Shown here one piece after another: positions 6,360 through 7,372 of a stretch of 7,372 nt of DNA. Numbering within the stretch: position 1 is the stretch's first letter; the number at the start of each line of letters is the position of its first letter. The notes under the pieces are model-generated. The model was not told the origin of the DNA. It made no database searches and saw nothing but the letters and a program-made list of their open reading frames with translations. This DNA comes from Candidatus Sodaliphilus fimicaballi (lineage in GTDB: Bacteria > Bacteroidota > Bacteroidia > Bacteroidales > Muribaculaceae): the NCBI GenBank assembly GCA_018065165.1, contig JAGHTV010000537.1, forward strand, positions 1-7,372. The letters run 5' to 3'. Both the position numbers and the translations under genes were made by a program.

Positions 6360-6815
6360 TTACTCAGCAGCAGCCTCTTCAGCAACAACTTCGAAAGGAA
6401 CTTCAACTGAAACTTCCTTGTGAAGCTTAACTGTAGCAACATATTCACCTACTTGCTTAACAGCTTCAACGCTGATGAGCTTGCGGTCAACTTCCTTGCC
6501 AGCTTGTGCGAGAGCCTCAGCAACTTGGATGCTACCAACTGAACCGAAGATAGTACCTTGCTCGCTAACCTTAGCAGCGATAGTGAGCTTGATGCCCTTC
6601 AATGTTTCAGCTACAGCCTCAGCGTCAGCCTTAATCTTAGCGATCTTGTGAGCGCGTTGGCGAAGGTTTTCAGCGAGAACCTTAAGTGCTGATGGAGTTG
6701 CGAGAACTGCCTTGCCTGTAGGGATAAGGTAATTGCGGCCGTATCCGTTCTTTACTTCAACAACGTCATCCTTGTATCCAAGGTTAGCAACGTCTTCTTT
6801 CAATATAATCTTCAT
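6360..6815 (-). CDS. rplI: 50S ribosomal protein bL9
   Basis: bL9 binds 23S rRNA near the L1 stalk and helps maintain the reading frame and translation fidelity. The 151-aa protein has the usual length and two-domain form. The N-terminal rRNA-binding domain (1-50) begins MKIILKEDVANLGYKDDVVEV and includes the signature GYKDDVVEVKNGYGRNYLIP (13-32). A long basic connecting helix runs about 41-75 (NLRQRAHKIAKIKADAEA). The C-terminal domain contains GTIFGSVGSIQVAEAL, and the protein ends in an acidic, alanine-rich tail (VAEEAAAE). It is the last gene of the rpsF-rpsR-rplI operon, 24 bp after rpsR. Unlike the plus-strand genes here it has a strong SD, GGAGGA, 9 nt before the ATG. Confidence 0.97.
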   Translation of the reverse strand: MKIILKEDVANLGYKDDVVEVKNGYGRNYLIPTGKAVLATPSALKVLAENLRQRAHKIAKIKADAEAVAETLKGIKLTIAAKVSEQGTIFGSVGSIQVAEALAQAGKEVDRKLISVEAVKQVGEYVATVKLHKEVSVEVPFEVVAEEAAAE

Positions 6816-6824
6816 AAATCTTAT

Positions 6825-6830
6825 TCCTCC
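6825..6830 (-). promoter_or_regulatory. Strong Shine-Dalgarno sequence of rplI
   Basis: Read on the minus strand, GGAGGA lies 9 nt before the rplI ATG. A strong SD is unusual for Bacteroidota, and none of the plus-strand genes in this window has one. The 10-mer GGAGGAATAA is shared with the rpsR site. Confidence 0.85.
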
Positions 6831-6839
6831 AGTTTTAAA

Positions 6840-7109
6840 TTATTTCATCAAGTCAGTTACGAAGGGGAGCAATGCCAAGTGGCGAGCGCGCTTAACGGCG
6901 CGAGCTACGCGACGTTGGAACTTGAGAGAAGTACCAGTGAGTCGGCGGGGCAGAATCTTACCTTGCTCGTTCAGGAATTTCTTCAGGAACTCGGGATCCT
7001 TATAATCGATATACTTGATACCGCTTCTCTTGAAACGGCAATATTTCTTCTTCTTGTTGTCCACTGAGAGCGGAGTCAAATAGCGGATTTCACTTTGTGC
7101 TTGTGCCAT
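6840..7109 (-). CDS. rpsR: 30S ribosomal protein bS18
   Basis: bS18 binds with bS6 to the platform of the small subunit. The 89-aa protein shows [20 protein letters not shown] (19-38), [17 protein letters not shown] (45-61) and [20 protein letters not shown] (64-83), the core of the family. Phe64 stands where E. coli has Tyr (TGTRAKYQRQ). A short N-terminal extension (about 17 aa) precedes the conserved part. In Bacteroidota ribosomes bS18 is one of three proteins, with bS6 and bS21, that hold the 3' end of 16S rRNA so that the anti-SD is hidden. The gene lies 19 bp after rpsF and 24 bp before rplI, in the common rpsF-rpsR-rplI order but without ssb or priB between. It has its own strong SD. 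Confidence 0.97.
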   Translation of the reverse strand: MAQAQSEIRYLTPLSVDNKKKKYCRFKRSGIKYIDYKDPEFLKKFLNEQGKILPRRLTGTSLKFQRRVARAVKRARHLALLPFVTDLMK

Positions 7110-7115
7110 AATTAT

Positions 7116-7121
7116 TCCTCC
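7116..7121 (-). promoter_or_regulatory. Strong Shine-Dalgarno sequence of rpsR
   Basis: Read on the minus strand, AGGAGGA lies 6 nt before the rpsR ATG, in the 19-bp gap after the rpsF stop. It shares the 10-mer GGAGGAATAA with the rplI start region. Because bS18 helps hide the ribosomal anti-SD in this phylum, an SD in front of its own gene is potentially regulatory. Confidence 0.85.
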
Positions 7122-7128
7122 TATTTCT

Positions 7129-7372
7129 TTAAGCGTTAGTTTCTACAGTTTCTTCTTGTGCAGGAGCAGCTTCCTTAGCGGCCTTCTTGAGGCTACGACG
7201 CTTAACAGCATACTCAGCAGCAAACTTGTCAAGACGGAAAGTAAGGAAACGAATAACCTTCTCGTCACGACGATAAGCAGTCTCGAGCTTAGCTACTACT
7301 GTAGGTTCAGCATCGAATTCAACAAGAGTGTAAAAACCGGTAGTTTTCTTTTGGATGGGATAAGCAAGCTTG
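7129..7372 (-). CDS. rpsF: 30S ribosomal protein bS6, C-terminal part (5' end outside window)
   Basis: The minus-strand frame is open from the right edge to a TAA at 7129-7131 and encodes the last 80 residues of bS6. It includes [20 protein letters not shown], matching the family core (KLAYPI...YxxxxF), and [20 protein letters not shown] (the VLRxLT-like strand of the ferredoxin-like fold). The protein ends in a charged Ala/Glu-rich extension ([19 protein letters not shown]), like the acidic tails of other bS6 proteins. bS6 pairs with bS18 on the subunit platform, and in many bacteria the bS6-bS18 complex binds the leader of this operon to repress it; that leader would lie beyond the window. 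It is the first visible gene of the operon, with rpsR 19 bp downstream. Confidence 0.95.
   Translation of the reverse strand, partial: KLAYPIQKKTTGFYTLVEFDAEPTVVAKLETAYRRDEKVIRFLTFRLDKFAAEYAVKRRSLKKAAKEAAPAQEETVETNA

Noticed and set aside
6733..7067. Plus-strand ORFs of 90 and 62 codons opposite rpsR and the start of rplI
   Set aside because: They are antisense shadows of well-conserved ribosomal protein genes, and their products have no recognisable features.

Overview
The window looks like chromosomal DNA of a member of the order Bacteroidales (family not resolvable here; a gut lineage such as Muribaculaceae, Prevotellaceae or Bacteroidaceae is plausible). Four signs support this: a short (~288 aa) housekeeping sigma factor that starts [12 protein letters not shown] and has no region 1.1; promoters of the Bacteroidota type TTTG-N19/20-TAnnTTTG; A/T-rich start regions with no Shine-Dalgarno (SD) sequence before most genes; and family variants of MiaA and Tgt typical of the phylum. 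It is mostly a housekeeping region with no mobile element, CRISPR array, tRNA or rRNA visible.

Layout. Plus strand, left to right: the C-terminal end of an S9-family dipeptidyl-peptidase-IV-like serine peptidase (cut by the window edge), overlapping by 4 bp with miaA (tRNA A37 prenylation); a clear promoter; tgt (queuine/preQ1 exchange at tRNA G34); 4 bp later an LptF/LptG-type permease; a second clear promoter; rpoD with a strong intrinsic terminator; a 262-bp intergenic region; corA (Mg2+/Co2+ channel); and yraN (nuclease-fold protein). A bidirectional terminator separates yraN from the convergent ribosomal protein operon rpsF-rpsR-rplI on the minus strand, whose first gene is cut by the right edge.

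The most interesting part is the 146-nt presumed corA leader (about 4847-4993). It holds a start codon in the usual local context opening a 17-codon ORF (MDDTVPLPYQKTYLLIA). After it come two mutually exclusive sets of inverted repeats, one of which places the bases just before the corA AUG in a 9-bp stem. The arrangement recalls the Mg2+-responsive leader peptides MgtL and CorL of enterobacteria, and could be an independent, undescribed leader-peptide switch on a Bacteroidales Mg2+ channel. This is inference from sequence alone.

A second theme is translation initiation. Among the starts visible here, only rpsR and rplI have strong GGAGGA SD sequences. bS18 (rpsR) and bS6 (rpsF) are parts of the pocket that hides the 16S anti-SD in Bacteroidota ribosomes, which suggests feedback control. 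Tgt has lost the three zinc-binding cysteines of the family, and MiaA belongs to a divergent group.
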